Shown piece by piece: positions 23,175-35,025 of a stretch of DNA of 64,000 nucleotides. Source of the DNA: Sipunculus nudus (Eukaryota; Annelida; Sipuncula; Golfingiida; Sipunculidae); the NCBI GenBank assembly GCA_026874595.1, contig CM049316.1:63965176-64029175 (forward strand), in the 5' to 3' direction. The notes under the pieces were generated by a model. The model saw only the letters and a program-made list of their open reading frames with translations. It was not told where the DNA came from and made no database searches. The translations under genes and the position numbers were made by a program. The stretch's first letter is position 1; every line of letters begins with the position of its first letter.

Positions 23175-23640
23175 GTAAAAGTTGCCCATTCACCTACCTT
23201 TAAAAAAAATCATAAGATTTCTGGCTTCTTCTGTGTATATATTAATGATCTAAGGTTACTTTTGCTGTGAAAAGTTCTTATAAAGCCTTCGTTAAGGATG
23301 TGTGAACCTGTTTATCAACAACATATTTGTAAACACAGCAATGTTGACAAAGGGAAAAAAACATGTAGCCTAAGGTGTTAGGTTGCATATATGCAGAGGT
23401 AGAAAGGTAACTTGATGCAAAACGCTTTGCAAAGCCCTGACTTATTTGACTAACTGCCAGATGCCCCTGTTGAATTTTTTTTATTATTTTGGCGGGCCCC
23501 AACATATTATAAATACGTTGATAAAAATAAACAGCCTGTGTGCGGTGATATCCATGTTTTCTGGCATTTTTCTATAAAAGTTCCAGGGGATTACCTTCAG
23601 TTAATAAAGGTCAGATAGATGATTGGGCCCCCTTGAAGTA
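23175..23640 (+). repeat. Dispersed repeat R2, copy 1
   Basis: Landmarks are ATTTCTGGCTTCTTCTGTGTA, GTTTATCAACAACATATTTGTAAACACAGC, GATGCAAAACGC, CTGCCAGATGCCCCTGTTGAA and TTTTGGCGGGCCCCAACATATTATAAA. The same order appears at 25375, 33285, 34555, 36455, 38170 and 45080, all on the + strand. Confidence 0.75.
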
Positions 23641-23644
23641 TTAA

Positions 23645-25240
23645 TTGATATGAAAGTTTATTCCTCAAAAATATGCTAGAACATCAAAATGCATTTTTGT
23701 TTATTAACAAATTAACTCGCTGTATTTTAAATATGTACACTTCAATATTTGTAACTGACATAGCCAACTCTGTAAATTTCTCATATTTTATTTTTGTCAC
23801 TATCAATTACCATTGATATGTATAACACATGTACACACGCAAACATAAATATATTCATATATCAATTAAAACCGCAATGACTTTTTTATGTTGCCCTAAA
23901 TGACCAAACAACCTGACTTCACATGGATTTATAAGGTGTTCTCGAATATTATTTATGAAATGTGTGCATTTGTGTGACGTTATCATTTAATGGAATGCTA
24001 TAAATGAACCAACCGGTTTATGTTTAACATATCTTTACGGATTAACAGCAAGAATCCCAGAATCATACAAAGGTTTAAACAGCAAACAACAATAGAAACA
24101 TAGCCTAGGAGTGAGCACAAATTAAAACTACAATCATTTAACATGAACAAGTACCTTCCAGTTCTCACCTGTTGAAGTTCACCTGCCAGTTCTCACCTCT
24201 GGAAGTTCACCTGCCTGTTCTCACCTGCCAGTTCTCCTTGTTTCCTAAGTACTGAGAGCGCCATCTGTATCGAGAAATCGCATCGCTCGTTAGTATCTTT
24301 CTTTGACTCACGGTGGCGCTACTTATTAAACCGTGGCAGTACCCTCAGTGACAAGCTATTGCCGTGAAACGCCGTTAATATCATGGGTGTATATTACCAT
24401 ACACATCTAATGGCTGACCAGGTGAAATTACATGATTATCTTTCCATGCAATTTCAGTCACACAAGATACACTCTGTGTAGACAGCGGATAAAATTAGTT
24501 AATCCTATCGTCTCTGTTGTTGGATAAATCAAGGATAATGATATACTTACTACCTGCAATATTGGGTAGTATACATTTTCCAGTTACATGACATTAAAAG
24601 TTGGTCATCTCAGTGTTAACATTATTAGTCATCTAAAGTGCATTGCATATGCACTATGACTATGTTTTCTGGGTCGGGAAATTCATTTATAAGGGTTTTA
24701 AATCTGTATGATGACTCTGTGAACGAATTCTGATTTTGTTGGTACTGGAATTGTGCTAAATATGCCTTTGTTTACTAATATATTGAACAGCAACCATTAT
24801 TAACAGAGTTCTGCATAGCAGTCGCATACTTTGTGATTGTAATCAAATGAAAGTGTCCTTTGACGGGATAGGTTTGTCTGTTAGTCATGCCTTTTAATTG
24901 TTGAATAGTAGAACAGTTTTCCTTTAAATATTTTATATTTCTTTCTTTGAGTTTCTCTCTATCTGCATGCTAACACATTTGCTTTGAAGAGATAAGAGAT
25001 GCAAGGAACTTGTCTTGAAAAATCTGGGGGAAAATAAGAACTTGATTTGTCCGTAAACACTAATCATTAGGATACTTAAAACCTACATACATGTCACGGT
25101 AATTAGATTTTATGATAAACTTGCCCTTTATGTAAACCTCTGTTAGTGCAATTAGGAAAATGCATAGATCAAACTGCGTTAATATTAAATATACATGTTA
25201 ATTTTAAGTACTTGAGCCCTATGTCTTTTCCGTGTAATGA
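23645..25240. other. No gene recognised
   Basis: Long AT-rich noncoding stretch. At 24158-24240 there is a short direct repeat of GTTCTCACCTG and GAAGTTCACCTGCC phrases (about three imperfect units). Confidence 0.5.
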
Positions 25241-25244
25241 AATA

Positions 25245-25372
25245 GACAGTCGAGTGATAAAACGCTCGGCTATCTCCCTAGATTTGATTATCATTATTCT
25301 TAATTAGTAGAGTCGATTGTAGTAGACCGCCAAAGGTCGGTGGTTTTCTCCGTGTCCTCCTATTTATGGGTT
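25245..25372 (+). mobile_element. SINE fragment
   Basis: A box-A-like head (GTCGAGTGATAAAACGCTCGGCT) followed after an interruption by the SINE body GACCGCCAAAGGTCGGTGGTTTTCTCCGTGTCCTCC, as in the SINE at 17480. The box B region is lost. Confidence 0.6.
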
Positions 25373-25374
25373 GT

Positions 25375-25600
25375 GAAAAATTCTTATAAGGCCTGTGTGT
25401 AAGGATGTGTGTACTTGTTTTTCAACAGCATGTTTGTAAACACAGCACCGTTGACAAACGGGGAAAAAAACATGTAAAGTAATGTAAAGTAAGGTGGTAA
25501 GTGGCATATATGCCGAGGTAGAAAGGTCACTTGTTGCAAAACGATATTTTGCAAAGCTCTGGCTTATCTAACTTTCTGCCAGATGACCTTGTTGAATTTG
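25375..25600 (+). repeat. Dispersed repeat R2, copy 2
   Basis: AAAAATTCTTATAAGGCCTGTG, GCATGTTTGTAAACACAGCACCGTTGACAAA, TTGTTGCAAAACG and CTGCCAGATGACCTTGTTGAATTTG follow the R2 order. Confidence 0.7.
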
Positions 25601-25604
25601 TTAG

Positions 25605-26500
25605 CGAACCTGTGAGCTTATGCGATGGTGCGGCGTCGTCCGTCGTGCGTCGTATGTCGTGCGTCGTGCGTCGTACGTCGTGCGTCGTCTGTGCGTTAAC
25701 CATAGCTATCTCAAAAACGGCAGGAGCTAGCATCACCAATTTTTTTGCAAATAATCAGTCATCCAAACAACTATATCGGATTTTGTTTATTTTTTTCTAA
25801 CTGCATTTTCTTAGATTTTACAGGGAAAAAGCTAAAAAAGCTTTAAAAATCTTCTTCTCCGAAACTGTCCAGCCAAATTGTCCAATATTTCACAGAAATG
25901 ATCCCTGGAACAATCTTTCTCAAATTTGTTCGAATGGTTCCAGTTCGGAGATTTTTGGCCGAGTTACAGGAGGTTGAACTTTGTTAACTGTGCAAAAAAG
26001 CATATTAAAATTTAAATCTCAGAAACGGCTGGAGCTATCATCACCAAATTTTATGCCAATGATGGTCACATAGGTCATATCTGAAATTGAGGTATTGGTG
26101 GCGCCACCTGCATCGGCCTTTTTTGCACGGGGTCATCAGTGCCTGTATCACACTGAGAGCTACAAAAAACTTCTTCTCTGAAACCATACGGCCAAAATTT
26201 TTAATATCGCACAGGAATGATCCTAGAGTAGTGCTTTCTGAAGTTTGTTCAAATGGTCTCTTTTCAGTGACTTTTGGCCAAGTTATGGGAAGCTGAATTT
26301 AGTCATATGCCATAACAGCCCATTTTAGCTCAGTGGCTACAAAGATCTTATTTTCAAAAACCACTGGGCCAAATTCTTAAATCTCACACGTTAATTATCC
26401 TCAGATGTTGATAATTTAAGTTTGTTCAAATGGTTTTGGTTAAGTGCTTTTTGGCTGAGTAACGGGAAGCTGAACTTAGCCAGTTTGCTGTATCATCCTA
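25605..26500 (+). repeat. Large dispersed repeat D2, second copy
   Basis: It is the inverted partner of 5170-6185 and begins GCGAACCTGTGAGCTTATGCGATGG with a CGTCGTGCGTCG-type run (25636-25688). It contains internal recurrences of TTGTTCAAATGGTYYC and GGGAAGCTGAA. Open frames here are not conserved between the copies. Confidence 0.75.
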
Positions 26501-26509
26501 TACATGTGA

Positions 26510-27375
26510 ACTGCTGCGCCCTCACTTTTTGTTGACCTCTGACCTTTCCTCTCTGCCCAGCGTCCATTTGTGCGTCTGTTTCCACACATAAACCCACATA
26601 TCTCGGGAACTGTTTGACCGATCGGGCTAAAAATTTTGCACAAATGAAGCCCTTTGAAATCTGTATAACATACACTAAAATGGTGGCGCCACCTGCAACC
26701 ATTTTTGCACAGCGTCCATCTGTTCATCTGCCTTGGGATAAAATCACTCATATCTCAGCAGTGGTTTGACTTTTCCACCTAAAATTTTGCAGGTTTATAC
26801 ATCCTGGACAGCTTTCTCGATTTTATGAAGGTGGCGCCACCTACATTCACGTTTACTCTGCAGACATCCAAGCTCATATCTAGGGAACCATTTGACCGAT
26901 CGAGCCAAAATTTTGCATGTGTATAGATCTCACATAGCTCTTTATTATAGGCAAAACTGGTGGCGCCACCTGCAACCATTTATGCACAGTGTCCATCTGT
27001 TCATCTGCCTTGGGATAAAATCACTTATTTCTCAGCAGCGGTTTGACTTTTCCACCTGACATTTTGCAGGTTTATACATCCTGGACAGCTTTCTCGATTT
27101 TATGACAGGTGGCACCACCTACAATCACGTTTACTCTGCAGACATCCAAGCTCATATCTCGGGAACCGTTTGACCGATTGGGCCAAAATTTTGCTTGTGT
27201 ATAGATCTCACATAGCTCTTCATCATAGGCAAAACTGGTGGCGCCACCTGCAACCACTCAATCCATGCTCATATGCAACACACCTCACTCTTTTCCCCTT
27301 GCCACTTAATCCATTCCTCACTTCACCCGTCCCACTCTGATTTCTGCGGATACACATAGTCGCTTGTTGACTACC
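26510..27375 (+). repeat. Palindrome-bearing tandem repeat block D3, copy 1
   Basis: It contains the 12-bp perfect palindrome GGTGGCGCCACC at 26682, 26830, 26959 and 27237, and a one-base variant at 27108. Spacing alternates about 148 and 129 bp, so the real unit is a ~277-bp dimer. It is matched in inverted orientation by 45655-46980, including the flank GGGACGGGTGAAG-like and the GCGACTA end. Several short frames recur only because the repeat recurs. Confidence 0.8.
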
Positions 27376-27899
27376 AATATTCTAGTTTCAAAATGTCCCA
27401 GTCTGAAACTTGCAGGTCCGAAACATCCATTTTGCTGAAATCATAATGACTAAGGTAGATATGCAGGACTTAAGAGGATCAATATTAAATTTAAAAAATA
27501 AACCTCCATTCATACTCCCAATCTTTGCACAGGTTCGCATTAGGCCTGTAGGCCTTGTTTTATTTTGTTTTGGCGGACCCCACATATTATCAACATTTTA
27601 GAATCAAATTAGGAGCTTTTTTATATAAGTGAAGAATAGTTAGGATTTTTAAAAATCTCCAAACATGATAATGAATTATTCATTATAACCAACTTAACGC
27701 TCATGTAACCTTTGTAAATGCAATGGGGAAATATCAAATAATTGTGCTGAAATTAATATGCATGTACTATAGTCCGTTTCATCCCCTCATGTCCACCTGC
27801 TTTTTGCTATGAAAATTTTTATTAGGTACATTTCAAGGGAAACAATTATAGTGCAGAGGAGAGGATTACAGAACCTAATTTTCAACTAGGTAACTAAAT

Positions 27900-28075
27900 T
27901 CCTACCTTATGCCATATTTGAGTATTTTCTGAAAATATGAGAAATCAGTCTACATTTTACAACATATCAGACCCACTTATGGCGGTCAAGGTCATTGGTC
28001 ACATGCAAAAACAGCCTCAACTGACAGCTGCTGATTGGATGATCTCATGTAAAAACTCTAAAAAAATATAACCAG
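27900..28075 (+). repeat. Dispersed repeat pair member (with 56060-56240)
   Basis: Shared phrases are ATATGAGAAA-CAGTCTA, TTTACAACATMTCA, CAAGGTCAYTGGYCACAT and GCTRCTGATTGGWTG, in the same orientation. No coding frame. Confidence 0.6.
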
Positions 28076-28809
28076 CTAAAACAAAGATGGCTACTTATGG
28101 AGGGACACACAATATCTGCCAGATCATGATAAAGAGACTAAAATGTTGTGAAACATGAACGGGGGATTTATTGTAAAATTTTTAACTGCCATATTAGGTT
28201 GTCACTTCCATATGTTGTTTACTTGGAAAATATTGAAAAATATAAACTTTTAAGTAAATCATCTACAGAAAACAGGTGGACAGCAGGTAGAGAAATGGAC
28301 TATAGTTGCATGTATTTTAACACCATTTCTGTTTCAATGGAAAGATTTGTATTAATAATTTATTTAGACTACATGAGTGCATGAAAGGATACGCACATGT
28401 GCAGAAGCTCAAACTTGTTTGCTGTAAAGCAGCTTTCAGACTGTATGCTGGCATTAAGACAGAATCAGCCCACATTAAGAGGAGCACAACATGTTGCTGT
28501 AGGCTACCTCTGTACTATGGTGATGAATGCATGACTTAATCAACACACATGTAGAGATACCTTGTGCAGATTGCTAATTTTTGTTGTGGTAATGATGCAG
28601 GCTTCAGACTGTATGCTCGCATGAAAGAATCAACAGGTGTCAGTAAAATATGAGTAAATACCTTACCAACGAGTTGGCATTCGCTTTGCTATTCTTTTTA
28701 AAAAATAGATCGAAGTTTGCTTCCTCTGCATTCCTGTTTCCTGGACGTGACTAGTCGATAAGAGTATCACTTTGCATAATATGTTGCTCTCAACAAACTA
28801 CTTTTATTT

Positions 28810-29260
28810 CAGGGGCGTCAATATGGGGGGTGGGGGTGGGGGGATATATGACCCCCCCCCCCCAATTTATTGCAAGATGGGGATGATCAATGTTATAATC
28901 CCCCCACTATTGTAAATGAACTATAGATTTGAATAGAATAAAGACAGGCTCCATTTATGAGTTAACTGTGAAATATTATATTGAAATATATTTGAAATGT
29001 GATTAAGTATATATATATTTGAAATTTGTCATACAGGCGCCAAAAAGGTATATATATATAGATATATATATAATCCATATACTACATTAAGGTTCAATAC
29101 ATCACAGTGAAATTGCTCTACCGTACGAGGAGCATTAATAATATTATACAATGTGTATAGTTAGCTTGATTCCATGATGAAATAACTTATATAAATTATA
29201 TTAATGTTTGTGTGTGTCGGCAAGTCATCCCCCACCCTGGAAGAAAAATTGACGCCACTG
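28810..29260. mobile_element. hAT MITE, copy 2
   Basis: It has the same ends as 19811-20283 (CAGGGGCGTCAAT and ATTGACGCCACTG), the same G/C-rich tracts inside the ends and a TA-rich core, 451 bp. The flanking 8-mers TTTTATTT (28802-28809) and ATTTATTT (29261-29268) differ by one base, consistent with an 8-bp target duplication that has since decayed. Confidence 0.85.
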
Positions 29261-29348
29261 ATTTATTTGCTAACGTTATGCAGGTTTTTAGACAAATGTA
29301 GTTTGTACATGTATTATTAGAATATTTACCACATTTATCAAACTTCAG

Positions 29349-29419
29349 GAGTCGGTGCTGTCAGTGTCAAGCTTGCTGGTCTTTCCTGGATGTATGCTAA
29401 GAGAATTGAAGAGCAAAGC
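29349..29419 (+). other. Candidate internal exon, unidentified
   Basis: The acceptor TTTATCAAACTTCAG is followed by 71 nt that stay open in one frame (VGAVSVKLAGLSWMYAKRI..) and end at a strong donor GC/GTGAGT. The peptide matches no family I know. It could be a chance arrangement. It enters with two bases of a split codon and leaves in phase 0. Confidence 0.25.
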
Positions 29420-30164
29420 GTGAGTTAGAAAGTCGATTTTACACCACAAAGTTCAAAATATAATATATTCTTTCTTCCTCATCATGATTACATCAGTACA
29501 AATTCGTACAATCAGTACAATTTCATTGACTTGTTTGTTGATTGTAATGCATCTGTGCTTTCAGCTTCTGTGCACTGATAGCCTTTGTACAGTTAAGTTT
29601 TATCTTTATGTCAGCTTTATGCCTGAATGCAGAATGCTTATGAAACTTGTATTTCATATTACTCGCTTCATCAGCAGTTACATTAATGGGAATAAACTAT
29701 TTCTGAATATTATTACTGACTATTATCATGATTACTGAGTAAAATAGTTTATTGTATCAGTTTTTTGCAATATTGCTAGCAACTGTTTTATTACCTAGGT
29801 CTGAATTTTTTCTTTTAGATCTGGCAGGACAAAAGCGTTTCACTTTTGGTAAAACACAATTCCAAATTACCCACCATCGGTTCTTTATATCTTATGTGCA
29901 AGGCTCAGTGCGATCACAATTTTGTATCTTGTTCATACAGTGATAAATTATTTCAAATAAATAACTATAAAAACTATAAAATGTGTGCATCATGTAAGCA
30001 AATGAAGTATTTTAAGACAACAACGGAGAATGCATAATCAAGGTCAGCTTAGGGTCATCTACCATATTACCAATGTAGCAGGTAAACTGCAAACCCCACA
30101 ACTATCTACAAGTGCATGTGCTGATTCTGTTATGCAACATCAGAACGTTGCAAAGATAACATAT

Positions 30165-30232
30165 ACACTGGTCGGTAAGGTGTTGGGTCTCGCAGTTGTA
30201 ATTCCCCGGTTTGAACCCCGTTGATGTTTAAA
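30165..30232 (+). mobile_element. tRNA-like SINE head
   Basis: GGTCGGTAAGGTGTTGGGTCTCG is followed by a clear box B GGTTTGAACCC (30209-30219). No acceptor stem pairs, so it is a SINE remnant rather than a tRNA gene. Confidence 0.45.
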
Positions 30233-30624
30233 CGCATAATGGTTAAATCTCACCAGAAACCAAGACATTCACTCTAATTAATTAAAGTTTATGACTTCCT
30301 TTCTGATAGCATACCATCTTTATCGTATGGATAACCTCATTCTCATTCAATAGAAAGTGATGCCAGAAATCATAAACCTAACCTTTACAAAGAAAGCGTA
30401 GCGTACAGTACAGTGTTGTGAGCCTTCAAATATGAACTACTGCTGTCTAAATGCAAGCAAAGAGTTTGAAAGCTGCACCATCACCTTATGGCCATAGAAT
30501 TTTTGAATCTATACACCTGACAGATGAGGGCCTCTACACGGGTGTGTATCCTGCCATGCACGCATTCAGTCTGAACAAATATAAACAAATATAATTTGTT
30601 TTACATGGATTGTGCAGCTGGTTA

Positions 30625-30800
30625 TAATAACTAATACAAGGCACTCTCAATGGCTCGGATGGCGGCGTTCGACAGGGGTGGGTGGAATCAGAGGACGACA
30701 TAGAAAACTACTGACCCTGAGCGGGCAACTACAACCCACTCTCACAGCAACACTTGGGAAAGAACCTTGGTCGCCAGTGGAGATAGATGGGCGTTTTGCC
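30625..30800 (-). mobile_element. Degenerate SINE, reverse orientation
   Basis: The reverse complement follows the body of the SINE at 17480: CACTGGCGACC, AGTAGTTTTCTATGTCGTCCTC, CGAACGCCGCCATCCGAGCCATTGAGAG and TTGTATTAGTTATTATAA. Box B is eroded. Confidence 0.65.
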
Positions 30801-30989
30801 AATCGATTGTCCTTTTAATTATACTGAAAGAGACATTGTTTTCAAGTACTAGAAATTGACAAATACAGTAAATTTCAGCACAGTATTCAACAAATACGTT
30901 TTACAGTTCGATGAGCTGGTAAAAAACGCAATACAGTTACAATACCAATATAACAAGAATTCATTCACAATTATTATACAGATTGAAAC

Positions 30990-31880
30990 TCTTATGAATG
31001 AATTTCACGACCCCCAAAATAAAACAGAAATAGTGCACTTGCAATGCATTCTGGGGCAAATACAACCGGATCTGATTCTATTTATAAATAAAGCGGCCAT
31101 CTTAGATTTTGACCAAGATATGGCGAGTTCCGTTCGGCAATAAATCTGAATAATGGTCGGGATAATTATTATTCAAATTTTCATTCTTCTTTCATCTGTT
31201 GCGCGATTCTTCTAAATATGTAAATTAACTGCTGGACATACGTGAATATTAAGCAAATCTAGATAAAAAATACGGCTTTTGAGTACCTTGAGGGGTTTTG
31301 AACCACAAAAATTGAATTTTCTCAGGCCAAAAACATAGGAATAGAGTACTTGCAGTGTTTCTATGGAGCAGATAACTCAAGTTTTTTAATTTTTTAATAT
31401 GGCGGTCATCTTGGTCACCATCTTGGCTTTTGACCAAGTTATGGCGAGTTCCGTTTGGTCACAAATCTGAAAATATTGAATATGTTCTGGACAATCAATA
31501 TTCTAAGTTTCATTCTTCTTTCAGCTGTTGCACGATTCTTCTGAATATGCAGATTAACTGCTGGACTTATGGGAACATTAAGGAAATATTGATTTAAAAA
31601 AAGGTAGTGAGTACCTTGAGAGGTTTTTAACCTAAAAAAATTGAATTTCTCAGACTGAAAAAAAGTAGAAATAGAGTTCTTGCAATGCTTTCTAGGGAGA
31701 TTATAACTTAAAATATTGGCATTCTTTAAAAGATGGCCGCCATCTTGGATTTTGGCCAAGATAATCCATTTTCAGCTTGGCCCTATATCTGAAATTCAAC
31801 ATTAAGCTGCAAAGGACACGTCTGCCGAATTTCATGATTCTTTCATTTTTTGCACAATTATTCCAAATATGGGAGCTATA
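30990..31880 (+). repeat. ~315-bp tandem repeat, about 2.5-3 units
   Basis: Units recur near 31120, 31438 and 31755 (partial), with a partial unit before 31120. Each carries TTTTGACCAAGNTATGGCGAGTTCCG, TTTCATTCTTCTTTCA, GTTGCRCGATTCTTC, AACTGCTGGAC, GAGTACCTTGAG and a GATGGCCGCCATCTTGG-like phrase. Open frames through it are not conserved. Confidence 0.75.
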
Positions 31881-32092
31881 TGGAAATCATGCTATCAAGC
31901 AAACATAATATTCATTTATTCAACAAATGCTTAATATACAAGTTTAACCTCGAAACGACCACTGACGGGAACTCGATACAGTGATCGAGTGTTTTTTAGG
32001 TGGTTGTCTAAGCGAGGTCTTATATAAAGAACAAAAAGATCTAGACCATAAACAAGTGCTTGCAATTTTGAGCTGGTCGTTACGCATTGTTT

Positions 32093-32093
<1 letters not shown>

Positions 32094-32178
<85 letters not shown>

Positions 32179-32192
32179 TTATATATATATTC
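32094..32192. repeat. (TA)n microsatellite
   Basis: About 70 bp of nearly pure TA followed by TATTTATA variants. The frames on both strands are artefacts of the repeat. Confidence 0.95.
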
Positions 32193-32689
32193 ATTTGTTT
32201 ATAATATGTTTTTAACTGGTAAATTTCATTCTGTCAGCCTTCTATATGTATAAAAGTACTCTATCCTTTTACGATGATTATTTTAACTACACATAATTAA
32301 ATGGTAATACACGCACCTGCATGTCAAATGCCATTGATGGCATTTTGGGTTAAGTGTACAAGCCTGAAAGGAGTACTCGAGTCCGGGTAATACTTACCCA
32401 GTTCTTGTATATATGTGTAAATGTATATATGTGTACATGTATATCTATATGCTACTCCAAAGCTATACAGACAGTCTACATTTACAGATCGACTTCAAAA
32501 TCTCTTGTCTTCTTCTTTCTTCTGTCATTCTCTGTTTTTACGAGATCTCAAGTATGGCGGATTTCCAAAAGCCAGCCTTTTTGCACAATATTATTCCTAG
32601 GTAACAGATTTGCAATTGATATTTTTTTTCCTTGAAGTTATTTCCAAGGTGTAAAGCGTAATAGAACAAATATAGATTTTTTCTTAGAA

Positions 32690-33800
32690 TATACCGTGAG
32701 TGCTATTGTTTAATCATCACGCCACCTTCATCTACTGATTACGACTCCTACGCCTCTCGCACACGATGAAATTTCCTGGTAATGACTTGACACCATAGCC
32801 TTACAAATCCATTGAGTAGGCGGTATATAGCCCTCAGCCGTCGTTTGCATGCCGTTCTCACGTGTCTTTAGCTTTAAGTTGGTGAAAAGTTAAAATTAAT
32901 ACCGTATGGAGGTAAGATTTTTAGGGTTGATTGGTTCATTACCTTTTTGTCCCCGCCTCCGCGGTTTGTCTGTCCGGCTGTCTGTCTGTCTGTCCGTCCG
33001 GTTTTCGTTTACGTGCGATAACTTTCCTAAATATTATCCGATTTTCTTCAAATTTTGTTTAGTGATTGCTTTCATGCATACCTTGGGTGGGATTGTCTGT
33101 CTGAAAAATTATTATCATCAGCTCCAAAACAAAACCAAAAAAATTCCATTTTGTTCCCCATTCACAACAAAATTGTGACATGTGGAGACATCTTCAGGGG
33201 ACAATGAACACTAAAACAGAGGCACTATGGCACTGCAGTATGGCTAGGGAAGCAATGAATGCTTTATTCAAAATCACGCAACTTCATTAAAGCCGGCTAT
33301 TCACATACTTTTTCTATAGAATTAATGTGATTTCTGGCTTGATGGGAAAGCTCTTAAAACGCCTCTGTGATGGATATGCGGAAGCTGAATGATCACTAGA
33401 TGCAAAACATCTATTGCAAAAGTCTGATAACTCAAACTTGCCCCCAGATGTCCTTGTTGACTGTGTTTGGATTTTTTTTTACCCCTAACATGTTATAAAC
33501 ACGTGGACATAAACAGAATAAACAGCCTGTGTACAGTTGGGTCAGTGTTTTCTGACCTATTTTCCTAAAATTTTCAAGGGATTATCTTTAGTTAATAGAC
33601 GTCAGATATCGGAATAGGCCTCATTAAGATTATCTGCCAAGAAAGGATCAAGACTAAAAGCAGTATTTTTTTTTAAGAAACCATGTCATATGATAAGGTA
33701 ATATGATTCTGAGTATGTTTGCTTTATCTAAATTCAACTCCAGGAGAATCGGCTAGCTACATTTCTTGTATCTGGTTAACCCCTGTCGTTTGACATTAAG
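32690..33800 (+). repeat. Local tandem duplication, left copy
   Basis: It matches 34350-35025. The first part (GCCACCTTCATCTA, ATTACGACTCCTACGCCTCTCGCAC, GTAGGCGGT) is offset by about 1.65 kb. The second part (R2-like sequence, AATAGACGT-AGATATCGGAATAGGCCTCATTAAGATTATCT, CAGTCGTTTGACATTAAGTACA) is offset by about 1.27 kb. The left copy thus has about 390 bp extra (32890-33285), which includes TGTCTGTC-type repeats. Confidence 0.8.
33285..33640 (+). repeat. Dispersed repeat R2, copy 3
   Basis: GTGATTTCTGGCTTG, GATGCAAAACATCTATTGCAAAA, CCCCCAGATGTCCTTGTTGA, CCCCTAACATGTTATAAACACG. It lies inside the left copy of the local duplication. Confidence 0.7.
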
Positions 33801-33811
33801 TACAATTCCAG

Positions 33812-33962
33812 GTTTCCAAGGAGATTTTTTATGGACCTGCCTGGATGTCAAGTTAGAAGATTCAATGTCTGGTGGTTACGATTTGTGCCCTGTGAACGGA
33901 CAGCCAGGCTGCCGAGCGGATGACGGACAAAGAGTGATCGCAATGGTTCAGATGACTTTTCA
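33812..33962 (+). other. Candidate internal exon, unidentified
   Basis: The acceptor ATTAAGTACAATTCCAG is followed by a 151-nt open stretch (encoding among others LWTCLDVKLED and GGYDLCPVNGQPGCR) and a donor TCA/GTGAGC. The frame runs to a TGA only beyond the donor. It has balanced, non-repetitive composition and four cysteines, which looks coding. It ends with two bases of a codon. The candidate at 43988 begins with one, so the phases would fit. I recognise no family. The acceptor lies at the edge of a duplicated repeat, which lowers confidence. Confidence 0.35.
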
Positions 33963-34349
33963 GTGAGCTGAGCTAAAAATGGAAGTTGTAGTTCTGGATT
34001 TTTGCCTTTTCTTTCCCGTCACAGACTGAATGATCACTTTTATGTCCATGTGTAAATAAGTGATATTATCAGTCATTCATATCAAGGCTTTACACCACAA
34101 AATTGACTATGGTAGGAGTTTTTAAACAGTCTACTATATTTCTGTGATAATTTTATGAAATATGTCTTGCTTCTTTTAAAGTTCATAAAGATTATTCATA
34201 TTATATAAATTTGATCAAAGAATCAAAGAAAATATGAGAGAGTATTGACTTGTGTTTAGATTTTTTTATCATAATGAAAGAGTGTACACTTAAGTAAACA
34301 TGCAGTACCATAACCTGTTACATGTATAGAACATATAAAGGCTATTTTC

Positions 34350-35025
34350 TAAGAATATACCGCGAGGGTTAAGGTTTATTTAGTACGCCACCTTCATCTA
34401 TTGATTACGACTCCTACGCCTCTCGCACCCATTGAATTTTCCTGGTAATGATTTGATACCATAGCGTTACATATCTATTGTGTAGGCGGTGTTTATAGTC
34501 CTTAGCCGTTGTCTGCATGCCGTTCTCACATGTCTTTTGTTTATAAGTGCCTCTGTGGCGGATGTATGCGATTGTTTATGTAAAAACCTGTTGACAAACT
34601 GGACAACCATGTAAACTAAGGTCGCTTGATTTTATGCCGAAGCTGAACGGCCAGTAGTTGCAAAACGTCCATTGCAAAACTCTGATACGTCAAACATGCC
34701 ACCAGATGTATTTGTTGACTGTGTTAAGATTTTTCATCGGCCCCCAACATGTTATAAAAACTTGGATATAAACATTTTATAAAAATGTTCAAGGGATTAT
34801 CTTTAGTTAATAGACGTTAGATATCGGAATAGGCCTCATTAAGATTATCTACCAGGAAAGGAGCAAGATTTAAAGCAGTAATGTTTCCATTAGAAGCCGT
34901 GTCATGTAATAAGGTAATATGATTCTGAACACGTTTGCTTGATCTAAATTCAAATCCTGGAGTATCAGGAAGCTACCTTTGCTTATATCTGGTGTGTCCC
35001 AGTCGTTTGACATTAAGTACATGCG
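34350..35025 (+). repeat. Local tandem duplication, right copy
   Basis: It is the partner of 32690-33800 and includes an R2 copy at 34555-34870. Its match ends at GACATTAAGTACA, just before the position where the left copy continues into the candidate exon at 33812. The right copy does not carry that exon. Confidence 0.8.

Noticed and set aside
26476..27257. Minus frames with recurring peptides (VAGGATSFAY..)
   Set aside because: The peptides recur because the 277-bp repeat recurs. They shift frame between units and lack a common start or stop.
32906..33178. 90-codon plus frame
   Set aside because: It runs through CTGTCTGTC repeats in a segment present in only one of two local duplicates.
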